Assembly (NCBI RefSeq): GCF_000005505.3
Contig: NC_016132.3
Location: forward strand, 16,172,501 to 16,236,500
Origin: Brachypodium distachyon
Taxonomy: Eukaryota > Streptophyta > Magnoliopsida > Poales > Poaceae
Direction: 5' to 3'
Length of the DNA: 64,000 bases
The position numbers and the translations under genes were made by a program. The notes beneath the pieces are model-generated. The model ran no database searches, had not been told where the DNA came from, and worked only from the letters and a program-made list of their open reading frames with translations. Shown here piece by piece: positions 36,409-47,761 of the stretch (positions are counted from its first letter, which is position 1; each line of letters starts with the position of its first letter).

Positions 36409-37784
36409 GGAGGAACCTCAAGGACGACCCTCGCCACTCCCGAAAGAAGACTATCAGCGCCCAACCGGCCACTTCCCTACGAAACTTCGGGGGATCGTAA
36501 GCGCCAACGAGGCCACGTCTATATAAGGCTTGTAAGTGCCCATCGGGCCATACCTTAAGACAAGCAAGAGAGGGATCAATAAAAACGAGTCCTTGATAAA
36601 GAGTGACACGAGACACTCATACGGCCCACCGTCGTAAAGGGAACCCCGTCGAGCAGCAATGTCACGAAGGGACGATCCCCAAAACCGAGTTGCTGCCCTA
36701 GTGCCGCTCACCAAGGGACGCCAAAGGGCCTACGTTGGCTCAGGCATCACCTAAAAATGTCTTCGGACATAAGTCGCCACCAGCGACCCATTCCTTGGTG
36801 GATCCAAGCGTGCCTCGAGGCCATCCGCGAAGTAGAACCAAGTCCCCCGAGGGCCGAAAGCTCCTTAAAATGCATTTAAGGAAAACCGTAAATAAGCGAG
36901 TTATGCATGAGCTTACTTACCTCGGAGAACCATGCTACCCGCGCGCGAGACGTCGCGCACGGGCCTGCATGATAGTAACCGAGTTAAGGCTCCATAATAA
37001 TCGTGGGAAAGCATAGCTTCCTGAAGTCCGAAGAGGAGAAATTCCGCATGAATTTCCCTGAACGGCAGGTCGAAATGTCCGAATAACTACCGGCATATCG
37101 ATAGCGACCCCCACCAGGGTACTTGGATCCATGGCTCGTAACCATGGCCTAAGGCACCAAAGCCAAATCGTATCCCAACGGTGACAGCAATTGCTGACAC
37201 GAAAGTGTGATCATAGCGAACGATCGCGAGCTGTATAAACTAAGGAAATATAGTACTTCGCCGAGAAGGAAATAGAGTACTCAAAAGAACAAATGTTGAG
37301 CCAAGTTAACATTTCCGACAATGTTGGCTACCAGGTGAAAACATAAGAAAATACATGCCGAGCTAAGTTGACATTTCCGACAATGTTGACTAGATAGCAA
37401 AGCATAAAGCACATCAAAAAAGCTGCCTTACAACCTCTATATCTAAGCCTAGAACATGCAATTCATGAGACTATGTCATAAATGGATATGCAACATCGCA
37501 TAAGTAAGCAGCTGGGGTACCATGTCGCCTCAAAAGGCAACAAGACTCAAGCCCCACCGTCGCTCTCCTGAAGAGCAGGCTCAACGCAGCGCACGAAGCG
37601 TTGAGCCAGAGCGCGAAGAGAAGCTCCCTGGTCCGCTAGAAACTTTCTTCGCCTCGTGAGTCATCTCACCCTCAAGACCGCTCGTCCCGGCAGCGCCGTC
37701 CAGGACAGCCGCGACTGCCGACGAAACAAGTCGAGCACCCGTACTCAGAAGGCACCTCTTCACGGCGGGCTCAAGAAGCTCCAC
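36409..37784 (+). other. Non-coding spacer of the Tat element
   Basis: Sequence between pol and the antisense gene, without coding resemblance. A unit with ACATTTCCGACAATGTTG occurs at about 37309 and 37371, a 62-bp direct repeat. Confidence 0.5.
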
Positions 37785-40201
37785 CTATGAAGTGAGCACC
37801 CTACTCGCCTCATCCGTCGTACGACACGGGGGAAGATCCGGCTGAGGGGAGCCCTTCAAACAAAGTATCATCATTCGAATCTCTGAAGCCTGGGCGAGCA
37901 GGAGCGAAACCACCTCCGGACAGCTGTCCGAGGGGGCGCGGGCACGAGGGGCAAACACCGGTCCAAATCCGGCGTCCTCCGACTCCGCCTTGAGGGAGGC
38001 GACCTCCGCTCGAGCGTGCTCCACTTTGAGGCTGGCCACCACCAAGTCTTCCTCGGCACGACGGGTCTTCGCGATCGCATCCTTCTGGCCCTCCTCGGCA
38101 AGGTGAGCCCTCGCCTCCATGGCCAGAAGCTCCGCCGACACCCGGGAAAGCTCAGTCTCGACGGCCTCCCGCCGTGCCTTCTTCGAAGCCAACTCACTTA
38201 GGGCAAGGGTAGCCTTCAAGGTCTCGGCATCCAAGGCCGCCGAAAGCACCCCAACCTGGGCCTTGAGAGTGGGAAGAGTGCCCACAGCCTCGACCAAGCC
38301 TCTTACCTGGCAAAGGAAGAAAAATCATGGTTGCTGGTTGGCAAAATGGACCTAGCAAGAAGGTAGACGAGGAAAGCGGACTCACAAGATCCAACGCCTC
38401 GAGCGGATCTCTTACTCCTCCCTCGGTCCTCGGAAGCGCCTCTCCCTCCTCCGGAATCGGGGGCTCGGCCTCGGGAGCATCAGGCGCCGCAGGCCCCATA
38501 CATGAAACAAGACAGGAAAATCCTGTGAGAACTTTCCCGAAAGGGAATTAAAACGCTCAAAACGCGTGCACTCACCGGTGACGGGAAGCTCCTCCTCCAC
38601 AGGCCCACGAGTCAAAGAGAACACCGGAACACCCGCGCCGCTGGCTTCCGAGGAGGTATCCACCACAAGCTGAAGCCCGGTCCTCTGGGTGAAAACCGCA
38701 TGCTCGTGAGGCGACGGAGGCAGGATCTTCTCGATGTCGATCTTCCCAGCTAGGTGCATGTTCATGGACTTTCTCAAGGGAGACCTTGACTCAGCCACGT
38801 CGGCTAGGTCAGGAGAAGGAGCCTTCCTCTTGCGTGAACTCGGAGGACGAGGGATCTTGGGCATTGGGGCCACCGGCACACCCAACCCAAGCACGACCAG
38901 AGGCTTCACCTTCCCACAAGTATCTCTGAGGTGAGAACCAACGGCGACCATCGATGAAGTCGCAAGACGAGAGTACCGCTTGCCGGCCTTGATGAGCTTC
39001 CCGAACTTGGGATCCGGGCGCATCGGTACCAAGTCGTCGAAGCACGCCGCCACGACGTTGTGGCATCCTCCCTCGCTGATGGTATAGACGTAAGCCCGAT
39101 GCTCCACTGAGTTGTACGGCCCGACCATCTACGAAGCCCACTCGGCCGCCTTCTCTCGAGAAAAAGCCGCTGAAAAACAAGCACAAGCACTAGCCAGGGT
39201 TAGTGTCAAGCAAACAAGAAGACTTGAAGCAACGACTCAAGTATCACGAAACTCACGCTTAGCCACGCGGCGTGGGTGACGGAAGGCCAAGGGGATCCCC
39301 AGCTCCGCCTGTGGTCACGCCCTCATCATGAAGCAGCCCGCCATCACCATCTCCTCGAGAAGGTCGTGGAAGCTACGCTCCGAACGAGCCGACTTGATCC
39401 CGACAAGCTCCCACTCCTCAACCAAGGACGTGCCCATGGGACGGACGACATCCCGAAGCCCCCCAGGCCCAGAGTGTCGAGGGAGCTTGCCGGAGTGACG
39501 CAAGCTCGACTCCGAAACGTCGAGGAAGAACCACTTCGAGTCCCACCCGTCGAACAGGCGCACCCACTCTTCGCCGGCATCAGGGGGAACTCGTCGTGGA
39601 AACCAGGACGGAGCCTCACGGTGACCAACCCAAAAGCACTCCAAGTGCTCTCGTCAGTGGTGCGACGCTCCTCCACGTGGACGGTGAACAGCAACAAGAA
39701 CAACCTCATGGTCGGAGGCTCCCTCAAGGCGGTCTCGCAAAGCCACCTGAACACGTTCAGGCGCAGGATCGCCGAAGGAAGTAACTGCACCAACTCAATA
39801 CCATAGGTATCCAGGAACTCCAGCAAAAACGGGTGCACAGGCAAGCACAGTCCGGCATGGAACCAGCTGGTGAACACGACGATGTGCCATCGACGCCTCT
39901 GCGGCTCCAGTCGAAGCTCACCCTCGTCAGGAAGCGAGGCAAGGCCCTTGCGCAAGTAGCCCGCCTCGACAAGGTACGACAAGTCCTTCTCGGTCTTCAC
40001 CGACGCCGGAAGAATGTCGGGAACCCGTCCTGGCACGGCCGGAAACGGCTCAGGCCGAGGTCCTCTCTCCGGGCAGGTGACCTTCTTCGACCTCCGCGGC
40101 TTGCCTCCCGACATCCACGCCTCGCCCCCGCTCCCGTGGGAAGCCTCCCTCTCGACGATCCCGCCGGTGCCGGCGCGACACTCCACGTCGGGTCCCGTCA
40201 T
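37785..40201 (-). pseudogene. Antisense spliced gene of the Tat element (putative gypsy-type transposon protein)
   Basis: Minus-strand coding segments opposite to gag-pol. The first (40201 to about 39315) holds a conserved block with LCLPVHPFLLEFLDTYGIEL and AILRLNVFRWLCE, the 'putative gypsy type transposon' domain (Pfam PF04195), then after a frameshift near 39585 the continuation DGWDSKWFFLDV. A second segment (about 39186-38565) is Pro/Ser/Lys-rich. The third (38308-37785) is an Ala/Glu/Lys coiled coil with an acceptor site at 38308. Introns separate them. Antisense ORFs of this kind are known in Tat elements of grasses; their role is unknown. Confidence 0.75.
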
Positions 40202-40570
40202 CTCACCACAAGAGGGCACAAAAAGATTAGTACAAGTTGCAAAAAATTCCTAAGGAAGCAACTAGGGAAAATCTACGACGCAAAAACTCAACCGCAAAAA
40301 AAGAGAGGAGGAGAGCTCGGCTCCCTCGGCTGTCTCCCCGCACGCCAGCCCGGTCGCATGGACAAAAGAGCCGGCCCGAGGCCGGTGCTTAGCCTCTGGC
40401 CCACATCGCCACGAGGGAGCGGAAGCCCGATTCCCCCAGGCGGCCCAACGATCCCCCGAGGCCCATGGCCTCCCTACAGTCCGCCCGAGGAAGAAGGCCC
40501 GGCGCCCTCCAAGGCCCGTGGCCTCTTTTCGGCCCGCCCGACCGAAGAACGGAGGCCCAACCCACAACGC

Positions 40571-40865
40571 AAAAAAATAGGGAGAGGCGTGCCCGTAGGG
40601 TGTTCGGCCAAATGGCCGGTGACCCGGAACACGCTGCGCCCCGACCGGCGCCCCCCGTGCGCCTAACCCCGTGACGCGTCGCGCCGCGACCGGCGCCCCT
40701 GACGCGCCCAGCCCGCAACACGAAAAAAGGGAGAGACGCGCCCGTAGGGTGTTCGGCCAAATGGCTGGCAACCCGGAACACGCCGCGCCCTGACCGGCGC
40801 CCCCGATGCGCCTAACCCCGTGACGCGCCGCGCTGCGACCGGCGCCCCCGACGCGCCCAGCTCCA
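40571..40865. repeat. GC-rich tandem repeat, 149-bp unit, about two copies
   Basis: Units start near 40571 and 40720; both contain GCCCGTAGGGTGTTCGGCCA (40591 and 40740) and GACCGGCGCCCC. The unit itself holds shorter internal repeats of ACCGGCGCCCC and CCGTGACGCG. It lies upstream of the antisense gene, inside the retroelement, and could act as its promoter region. Confidence 0.85.
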
Positions 40866-42460
40866 CGCCCCGCCACGCGCGCCCACGCTGCGTCATGCCT
40901 CGCCGACGTCGCACGCGCCTCGTCGCGCCCGCGGCCTTGACTCCCTGATTTCGACGACAAGACGCGCCTCATCCCGCACCTGCGCCCCGGTGCACACCCT
41001 CGTGCCGCTCCAATCGCGCACCGAAGCAGTTCGATAGAATGACACGAACGTCCCACGACCACCGTTCGCAATGCTGCGTGCCACAGGCGCCGCCGCAAAG
41101 CATGGGACGGACGCCCTGACGTGGCTCACCTCGACAGGAGCACGGAAGCACCCAGGCGCCCCCTCTTCTCGGCTCAAACTGCAAGCAGTACCGGCACCGC
41201 TTGAAACCCGAAGCTCAGCGAAACCGCGTCCCCCACGAAGCTTCGAGGATCCTCAGCACCCGAGGGGGGCTAGCCAACATCTTGGACGAGCTACGCGCTC
41301 CCGAGGAGCTCCTAAATGCCACCGATCTCGTCTCGTCGTTCGGATGCCGCCGAGCTCGTCTTCGGCACCGGTAGGGGAGGAAACGAGAGTGGGCATGGCT
41401 TCCCCGGCATCCCGTGGCTCCATTTTATAGGCCAAGCGGCCTCCTCGACGTCCGGGTCGAGCCACCCGCATCTCCACATGTCGCCGGCTGTGGGGCAACC
41501 ACTGTCCAAGCTCCAAGACAAAAACGAAAGGAGGAAAAGCAAAAGGAAGCAAAGGAGGGGGCAGGAGATGGCCGTCTGGCCAACCCAGACTGATCTGCGC
41601 CGTTCTAGCCTGGCCCCGCGGCCGCCGGCGTCAGCCCTGGTGACGAAGCCCCGCGACGAAAGGGGAAAGGAGGACGACCTCCTTTCTCGCCCGTACCAAG
41701 AAAGACGACGCGCAGCCGCCGTTGGATCTAGGGTATGGGAGAGATCCCGCCCGTCCGATCTAATTACAAAGCCCTGCGAACCGGTATGCAGGCCGGGCGA
41801 CGAAGTAGGCCTCGGCCCAGTAACGAGCGTAAAAAAGAAATAGAAGGAGAAGCCCCCAGGCCCAGCCGAGCGTAGCCCGCGCGCCCGGGAGGCCCAAGAG
41901 GCCGAACGCGGCCCAGGAACCCGCCCAGACGCGATAGAGTGAAGGTTTCTTTCCAGAACCCCCCCCCCCCCCCAAGATGAGGAAAATTGCAAGCTGCCCC
42001 CTGGCGGCTCAAACATTTGCACAGGGACCCTCAGAAAATCTGAAATTCTCAAGCACGCCCTTGCAGCTTAATTATCCTGCAAAAGGAGCCCCCCGGCCTC
42101 GAAATTTTGCAAGGAAGACCTCGAAAGTTTCTGTTTCTTCGGAGATAGATCCCACGACCGGCGGAACCTTCCAAAGGAACCCACCTGGGCTCTGTTCCTC
42201 ATCGAGAAACTGACCTAGCCGGTGTTCACCGCACCAAAGATCCTAAGGCCCTGATTCCCCGCAGGAAAAACCCCCAGGGGCTCTTGGGATGCGCCAAGAC
42301 TCACCAAGCCATAAGACAGCCCACCTAGGCCCGGTTTCCTCGCGAAACCTACCTAGCCGGTGGCTCGCCCCAAGGAGAGCTACACCCCAAAGTGTCGGAA
42401 GAGGAATCTCGGCACGTCATCAACATCGAAGTTGACCCGGAAGCATTCTCAATGCCTCCG
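40866..42460. other. GC-rich 3' internal region of the Tat element
   Basis: Reading frames here look like composition artefacts. A run of 15 C lies at 41959-41973. No domain recognised. Confidence 0.45.
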
Positions 42461-42475
42461 GCTCAAGGGGGCTAC
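42461..42475 (+). other. Polypurine tract region
   Basis: GCTCAAGGGGGCTAC directly precedes the TGTTG start of the 3' LTR, the expected place for plus-strand priming. Confidence 0.7.
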
Positions 42476-43298
42476 TGTTGTAATATAATAAAATCCTTAC
42501 ATGGGCCGGGCCGCAATCCTACGTGGCAACGACCAAGTCAACAAATCCCAAAGACCGGTCAAATCGCCAACGAGGCGTAGCCATGCCAACTAAGCGCCGG
42601 TCAAAGGAGTCAAAGGGTCAAGCCTCCCATACCATGGTCAAAGGAGCTAGAGTAAGGGCCAAGAAAGCTCTAGGGGTGAATTTACCACTTTACCCTCACT
42701 TTCCCTCTCTCTCAAGGGTAGCCATGGTCTTTTGTCATGGACCCCTAGGCTATAAATACCCACCCCGATGGGGGCATGTATCATTCACTCTCCATTGGAA
42801 TAAGATCAAAGGGGAAAGGGCTAGAGCAACCCAAGGAGCCCGCTCTCGAGTGCTTGGGTCGAGCCTAGTCTCGACTCGACCTCGGGGACGCGACTTGGGA
42901 AGCCTAGTTTCGAGGTTCCGGGCCGTCTAGTACGACCTCGACTTGAAGTAGAGGGATCGGGTTAGAGTCTCGAGGGTATCCCAGCCTCGCTACTTGGGAA
43001 GGCAAGTTCGGCCCAAGTCCGAGGCGGCCCCTAAAGATCTCTCGCCTTACGTGACTTGGGAAGACGAGTTCGGCCCAAGCACTTGGTTAACGACCCCCTC
43101 GAAGCCTCTCCTAACATAGGACTAAGTCGTACCCGCAGGGTCGACCGAACCTATTCAAAAAATATTGACGTGTCAATTTGTCTAAGTGTACGGCGACCTT
43201 CGCTATAAGGCCGGCGTACACCCCCTACATACTATTCTCGCATTTGTGTCATCGAGCATTGGCACCCCGTACTCCTGTTGTTTTCTAGAACAACAACA
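42476..43298 (+). repeat. 3' LTR, full length (823 bp)
   Basis: Begins TGTTG and ends CAACA, a perfect 5-bp inverted terminus. TATAAATA lies at 42751-42758. Its last 315 bp match the truncated 5' LTR. No 5-bp target duplication can be checked, because the 5' LTR start and flanking target are lost. Confidence 0.92.
42751..42758 (+). promoter_or_regulatory. TATA box in the 3' LTR
   Basis: TATAAATA about 275 bp into the LTR. The equivalent site is absent from the truncated 5' LTR, so the element has lost its own upstream promoter, while the 3' copy could drive read-out into 43.3 kb onward. Confidence 0.55.
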
Positions 43299-45405
43299 TA
43301 CACTAAAATGGCCTGGCCTAAATGGTTATTGAGCATTTGATTGCGTATCATATTCAAGATTGATGAGTATGCGTGTACAGCTTGACTAGGCAAAAGTTGA
43401 ACGTGTACGGCTTGATTAGGGAAAAAGTAGATCTTATATTTAGGAACAATGATTTAAAACATTACCTATAAATTTACGGCACACCAAGTGTTCTAAAACA
43501 TCATTTCAAGGATGTTATTATTCACTACGAGTCTTTTGTAATTATAAGTTCATTGCTATTTTTAGAAATGTTTCACAATTCACGAAAATTGTTTGCATCA
43601 TCGCATAAAATGCACCTCTGTAAAAATCCTTTAAAAAATGTTCACCCTTGTAAAATCCTAATTCATACATTGGTCATGACGTGTGGTCGCCGATCCGAGC
43701 GAGCTATAATCTAGCCAAGAGACTGAACAGTGTTCACGTTAAACATAAGTAAACACATGAGTGGAAAGTAACCGACAAAATGGTTAGTTAATGTCGCATC
43801 AATACATGATATGTATCTGCATTAAATGTCACTTGACAAAAAATCTATAATTTCGTCAACTAGTTAAGTGGGTCGTAAAGTCCCAAAACATTAACTTAAT
43901 TTAAGGGCTTGATAAGTTTCTTCATTAAATGCTTTTTTAGTCACTAAAACAGCTTGGGTTAAACAATTGTTACACATTTATTAAATATCACAACGCAAAT
44001 CATGGGTGGGAAGTAAGCGAAAAAGGTTAGTTAATGTCTCGTCAATACGTCACATATATTCGCATTAAATCTGTCATTTGACGAATAATGGTTGTATATT
44101 GGTCGGCATCGTAAAGTTCCCCAACACATAGTTGTTTTTAGGTATATTATCCAATTCAATGCTTGTTGATGCCAAAGTTTTTTAGTCACTAAAGTGGTCT
44201 TGCTTAAATAGCTATTAAGCGTTTGGTTGCGTATCATATCCAAGATTGTCAAGTATGCATGTATGTCTCGGCTTAATTAAAGTCCATTCAAAATATGTCT
44301 GTGTTAAAGATAAACTCGTTGGTCACCAAAGTGGCCCCGTTGTGCGCAAAAGCTCTTGTGCATGTCGATGCTATTAAAAAAAAGGACAACACAAACAATC
44401 CAGTTTAATAGTCGTGATGGTCCGAGTTCATCCAAAGGTGTCCCATGACATATGTCCGATGATAGTAAAGAGACTAAGTGAACAGTTGGATGTATGCTTG
44501 GATATCAAAGATAACATGCACATTCATTCGAAGTACGATCAATTTGTTTACTAAAAGAACATAGGTTATTTCGTAAACTGGGGTCATTCTATTTTTCTTT
44601 ATGAAATACACCAACGAATACAGAAGCATGAAATCACGAAGCAAGGGCTAGACATCGACAGCACTAGAGTTAGTTTTTATTAAATTCGCCATGATACATA
44701 TCTTGATAGTATACTGTACTTATTTATATTGCAGATATTAATATAATTTTCTATTACTTTGGTTAAAGTATAAAAAGTTTGAGTTATGACAAATCTACTT
44801 CTAGACCATCTTATAATTTGAAACGGATGGAGTGGTTTAAAAAAAATACATGCTCCCAAATGAGACCTTTGAGTTTGGACATGAAAACTACCCTCTCTAA
44901 CATGTTTTCCAACAAAAAGACGTGGTAGTTCGTCGCAAAAAAAAGACGTGGTAGTGTACTTTCTCAAGAACGTTTACAGCTCGTTTGGCACCCCTCATTT
45001 CATTTCATTTGGTCCAAATGAAATGAAATCTAATTTTTGGTAGGATTTCATTTGGTTGAATTTGAATTCCGGATTCAAAAATCATGTTTGTCTACCACAT
45101 GGATTTGTAGAGTTAGAGACAATTCCAGAGAAATGATGGCTTGTAAAGAGGAATTGAGGTTAGTTGTATTATGATTACATGGAATTGCAAATTGAATTCA
45201 TGTAGTCAATTTCGTGCCAACCAAACAAGTTAGTTTCTAGAATTCAAAATGAATTTCACAATTCTAGTCCCAAATGATGGGTGCCAAACAAGCTGTTACA
45301 AAATTTAGAACTGTTTTCTATTGAGAAACAGCTTTGAATGCCTGCCTTGCTTATTGACGTCGTACCGGGTCGCGTCCGTGTTACAGATCCACGAGCGGAG
45401 TAGAA
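43299..45405 (+). repeat. Copy A (right part) of the duplicated repeat segment
   Basis: Continues the alignment to copy B (about 50133-51604) after the retroelement. Contains two more monomers of about 243 bp (markers at about 43790 and 44032). Ends with a block containing GACGTCGTACCGGGTCGCGT and AGATCCACGAGCGG, after which the copies diverge. Relative to copy B it has a Tourist-type insertion at 44977-45295 and about 290 bp more at 43470-43760. Confidence 0.8.
44977..45295. mobile_element. Tourist-type MITE with empty site in copy B
   Basis: A 319-bp element with ends CAGCTCGTTTGGCACCC and GGGTGCCAAACAAGCTG, flanked by TTA at 44974-44976 and 45296-45298. The matching place in copy B (about 51500) reads through as GTTTACAAAA with one TTA, showing the state before insertion. 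Confidence 0.9.
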
Positions 45406-45872
45406 TACAAGGTATGCATGGTCTAATTCGATTATGCAGAAATGACGTGTATTTCATCCTCCGCGTAGATCTTGCCTGAACAGTTAGTGCAGGACAGGCA
45501 CGAATATGAACAGTCAGAACAAGCATGACCATGCACCACAACAAAGGATGAGATCCAGAAGATTCAGCAAAACACTCGAACTTCTATTTATTCGTGGTTG
45601 CGATCCTGTAAATCTATTCAAAATGATCCTCCGATGTTCTTATGTCCAACTAAGCATCAAACCTGATGACTGTCCCAAAGCCTGATGATGTTCAGAAAAT
45701 GCGTTGTTGAACTCTGTTACTTCGATGCCAAACCACCAGCACTTGGCACAAAGCTTTGTGTCACGCAATGCAAAAATACCGGATACTATCTGGTCCAAAA
45801 CCTTACAATTAACATGGTTATATACACTTCATTAGATACTAGATTGCTCCTTTAACAGTTCCTCTTCTTGAC
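45406..45872. other. Spacer, no gene seen
   Basis: Unique sequence between copy A and the orphan exon pair; may include the 3' UTR of the latter. No other feature recognised. Confidence 0.35.
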
Positions 45873-46206
45873 TCAACCGCGAAGAGCTTCGCCACCGAAC
45901 AGCGCGGCGACAAAAAGTGCAAAAAGACCGACTGTCACCTTATCTCCTTTGTTGTTCCTGCAGATTAAAAGGAACCATATTTAGTATTAATAATAGTAAT
46001 CATAATATATACACATAAATCTAGAACAATAAATTCATTCCTTACACTTCTTTGCTTTGCGCTAGCAGTTTCCTCATTTCACGCCAGTCATGGACTTCCT
46101 TCTCCAGTGCTATCTCTATGCGGGCAAAATGGTCCTCGAGTCTTTGAGGAAGCCTATTTGCTCCCTCCTTGTGCTTTTTGTTTCCCGGGTTGAATTTACA
46201 AGGATG
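45873..46206 (-). CDS. Orphan 3'-terminal exon pair of an unrecognised gene
   Basis: Two minus-strand exons, 46206-46046 and 45957-45873, with good acceptor (TTCGCAG), donor GTAAGG and acceptor CCTGCAG sites and matching phase. They encode about 81 residues: HPCKFNPGNKKHKEG, then a charged helix with RLEDHFARIEIALEKEVHDW, ending in a hydrophobic segment (VTVGLFALFVAALFGG) and EALRG stop. The layout (charged coil plus C-terminal membrane anchor) is clear; the family is not recognised. No start codon or upstream exon was found, so this is either a gene end with distant exons or a captured fragment. Confidence 0.5.
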
Positions 46207-47391
46207 CTGCGAACAAATGAAATTATTAGCTTCCTACATTGTATCACAAACATAATAATGAGCACATGATCAGCACTTCATTTTAGGTACAGCGCATCCT
46301 ATAAATCCTAGGATTTTTATTACTCGTCCATACTTGCTGTACATGTTACTCTATCTGCTTGTTTTCCCTTTCCTAGCAGTACTGCACACGTGATGATTTA
46401 ATCTGCCTGATCTGCATGCTCTAAGCTAGTTGAAAGCCTTGCCCCTCTCTTAGATTTTGGTTTAGGATGAACTCAATTTTCCCTACACTAGTAGACTAAC
46501 TCAAAATCTGGACAGTAACAGAAGGATGATGTATTCTAATCCATAGTGAGCCTCCTGATCTAACACTTAATGACAAGGGATTTGGTATCTCTCCAACTGC
46601 AAGGGGCGCTATGATCACATTTGTATGAACAATTCAACCATGGCATGAAGGGTTTTTTTTCAAGAAAAAAGTTTTCACCCAGCTAAGCAAAACAAGTATG
46701 CTGGGAATATAACAGCTTTAAAAGAGAGAACACCCCACTGTAGCTCTTCCACTTCCAGCCACCAGCCAACCCAAAACCAACTTCCAGGCCACCACCTGAC
46801 CACCACATTCAAAGCAAGCTACAAAAACTGAACAAGCTCAAGCTCCAGCCACCACCTGACACTAATGCCAGCCAGCACCAAAACAGAAACACCCAGGCAA
46901 ACGAAACCATAAACATCTAGAGCCAGATTGGATCGGTACCGAAGCTGGCCTTACCAATAAATTGGTCATGCCCATGATTTTTGGTCACTGTTTGGATTGA
47001 TACCAATTTTGGCTCGCCCTGCCCAGCTCGGGCACACCCCTGGGTACTTTTCGCCAACGCGAGGGCGTGGAAACTGTAAGGGCAAGGTATCTAGTGATGA
47101 TAATATGACAGCCAGTATTAAGAAGCTGGCAGCCCGGCGCGGCGCCCTAGCTGCAGCATGCACCGTGTGCGTGCCTGCCACAGTGCAAGCTGCTGAACGC
47201 TGCAACACACGGCTCACCGCTCGGCGGCCGGCCGAGACTGGGCTGAACTCTGCCTGCTGGAGTGCTGGTCGTGACCCTAGAGCATGATACGCCCCATTGT
47301 CTTGATTCTTTTTCTTTTGTGAATTATTAATATTTGAGATGTCCTCATAAGTCAAAATTGAGGTGTCGACTCAATTGATTAATTGAATACA
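46207..47391. other. Spacer, no gene supported
   Basis: Possible upstream intron of the orphan exon pair. A CCAGCCACCA-rich stretch at 46750-46880 and a GC-rich patch at 47010-47280 give short reading frames without family resemblance. Confidence 0.35.
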
Positions 47392-47600
47392 ATGCATTAT
47401 GAATCTCCGATTTAGATAACAATGAGGAAACAACAGAAGATGCATTCATTGGTGGTACATGTAAACCAAAGGCAAGATGAATATGCATTATGAATTTTAG
47501 ATTTAGATAACAATGAGGAAACAACAGAAATTGTTTAACATCAACCAGATCCTGATGCTATAGCATTGGTGGTATATGTAAATCAAAGGCAAGATGAAGA
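47392..47600 (+). repeat. Direct repeat, 91-bp unit
   Basis: 47392-47482 is repeated from 47483 to about 47600. Both copies hold ATGCATTATGAAT, GATTTAGATAACAATGAGGA and CAAAGGCAAGATGAA; the second has about 27 extra bases. It adjoins the hAT fragment and may be the low-complexity N-terminal part of that gene. Confidence 0.75.
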
Positions 47601-47761
47601 TGGACAGAAAAAACAGAGGGAAGATGAACAGGAAAATCAGAGGCAAGACGAAGATGAGCAGGGAAATCAAAGTAACCAAGTAGAATAAGAACAAGCAAAT
47701 GAACCTGGCATATTGTCTTTTTTGCTTTCTCTTCAGCAAAAATGGAAAGAAAAGAGGTGGT

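Larger units (their letters stand above)
30588..43298 (+). mobile_element. Degraded Ty3/gypsy retrotransposon, Tat lineage (RIRE2/Retand-like)
   Basis: A 12.7-kb LTR element: truncated 5' LTR, primer-binding site, gag, pol in the order protease-RT-RNase H-integrase, an antisense spliced gene, polypurine tract and full 3' LTR. The protease motif VDGGSSADILY, the RT wording and the antisense gene of the 'putative gypsy type transposon' family point to the Tat lineage. At least six in-frame stops and several frameshifts break gag-pol, so it cannot make its own proteins. The two LTR portions differ at about 14 of 315 positions by hand count. It lies inside the repeat segment called copy A. Confidence 0.93.

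Noticed and set aside
36735..37016. 93-residue plus-strand frame downstream of pol
   Set aside because: No domain resemblance; lies in the non-coding spacer of the retroelement.
40262..41098. 278-residue minus-strand frame rich in Gly, Ala and Arg
   Set aside because: Generated by the GC-rich tandem repeat; no domain, and the repeat units, not codons, explain its pattern.
30588..43298. An intact, active retrotransposon
   Set aside because: Truncated 5' LTR without promoter, several stops and frameshifts in gag-pol and a damaged integrase finger.
47392..47600. CRISPR-like direct repeats
   Set aside because: Only two long imperfect units in a plant genome with no spacer pattern; a simple tandem duplication.
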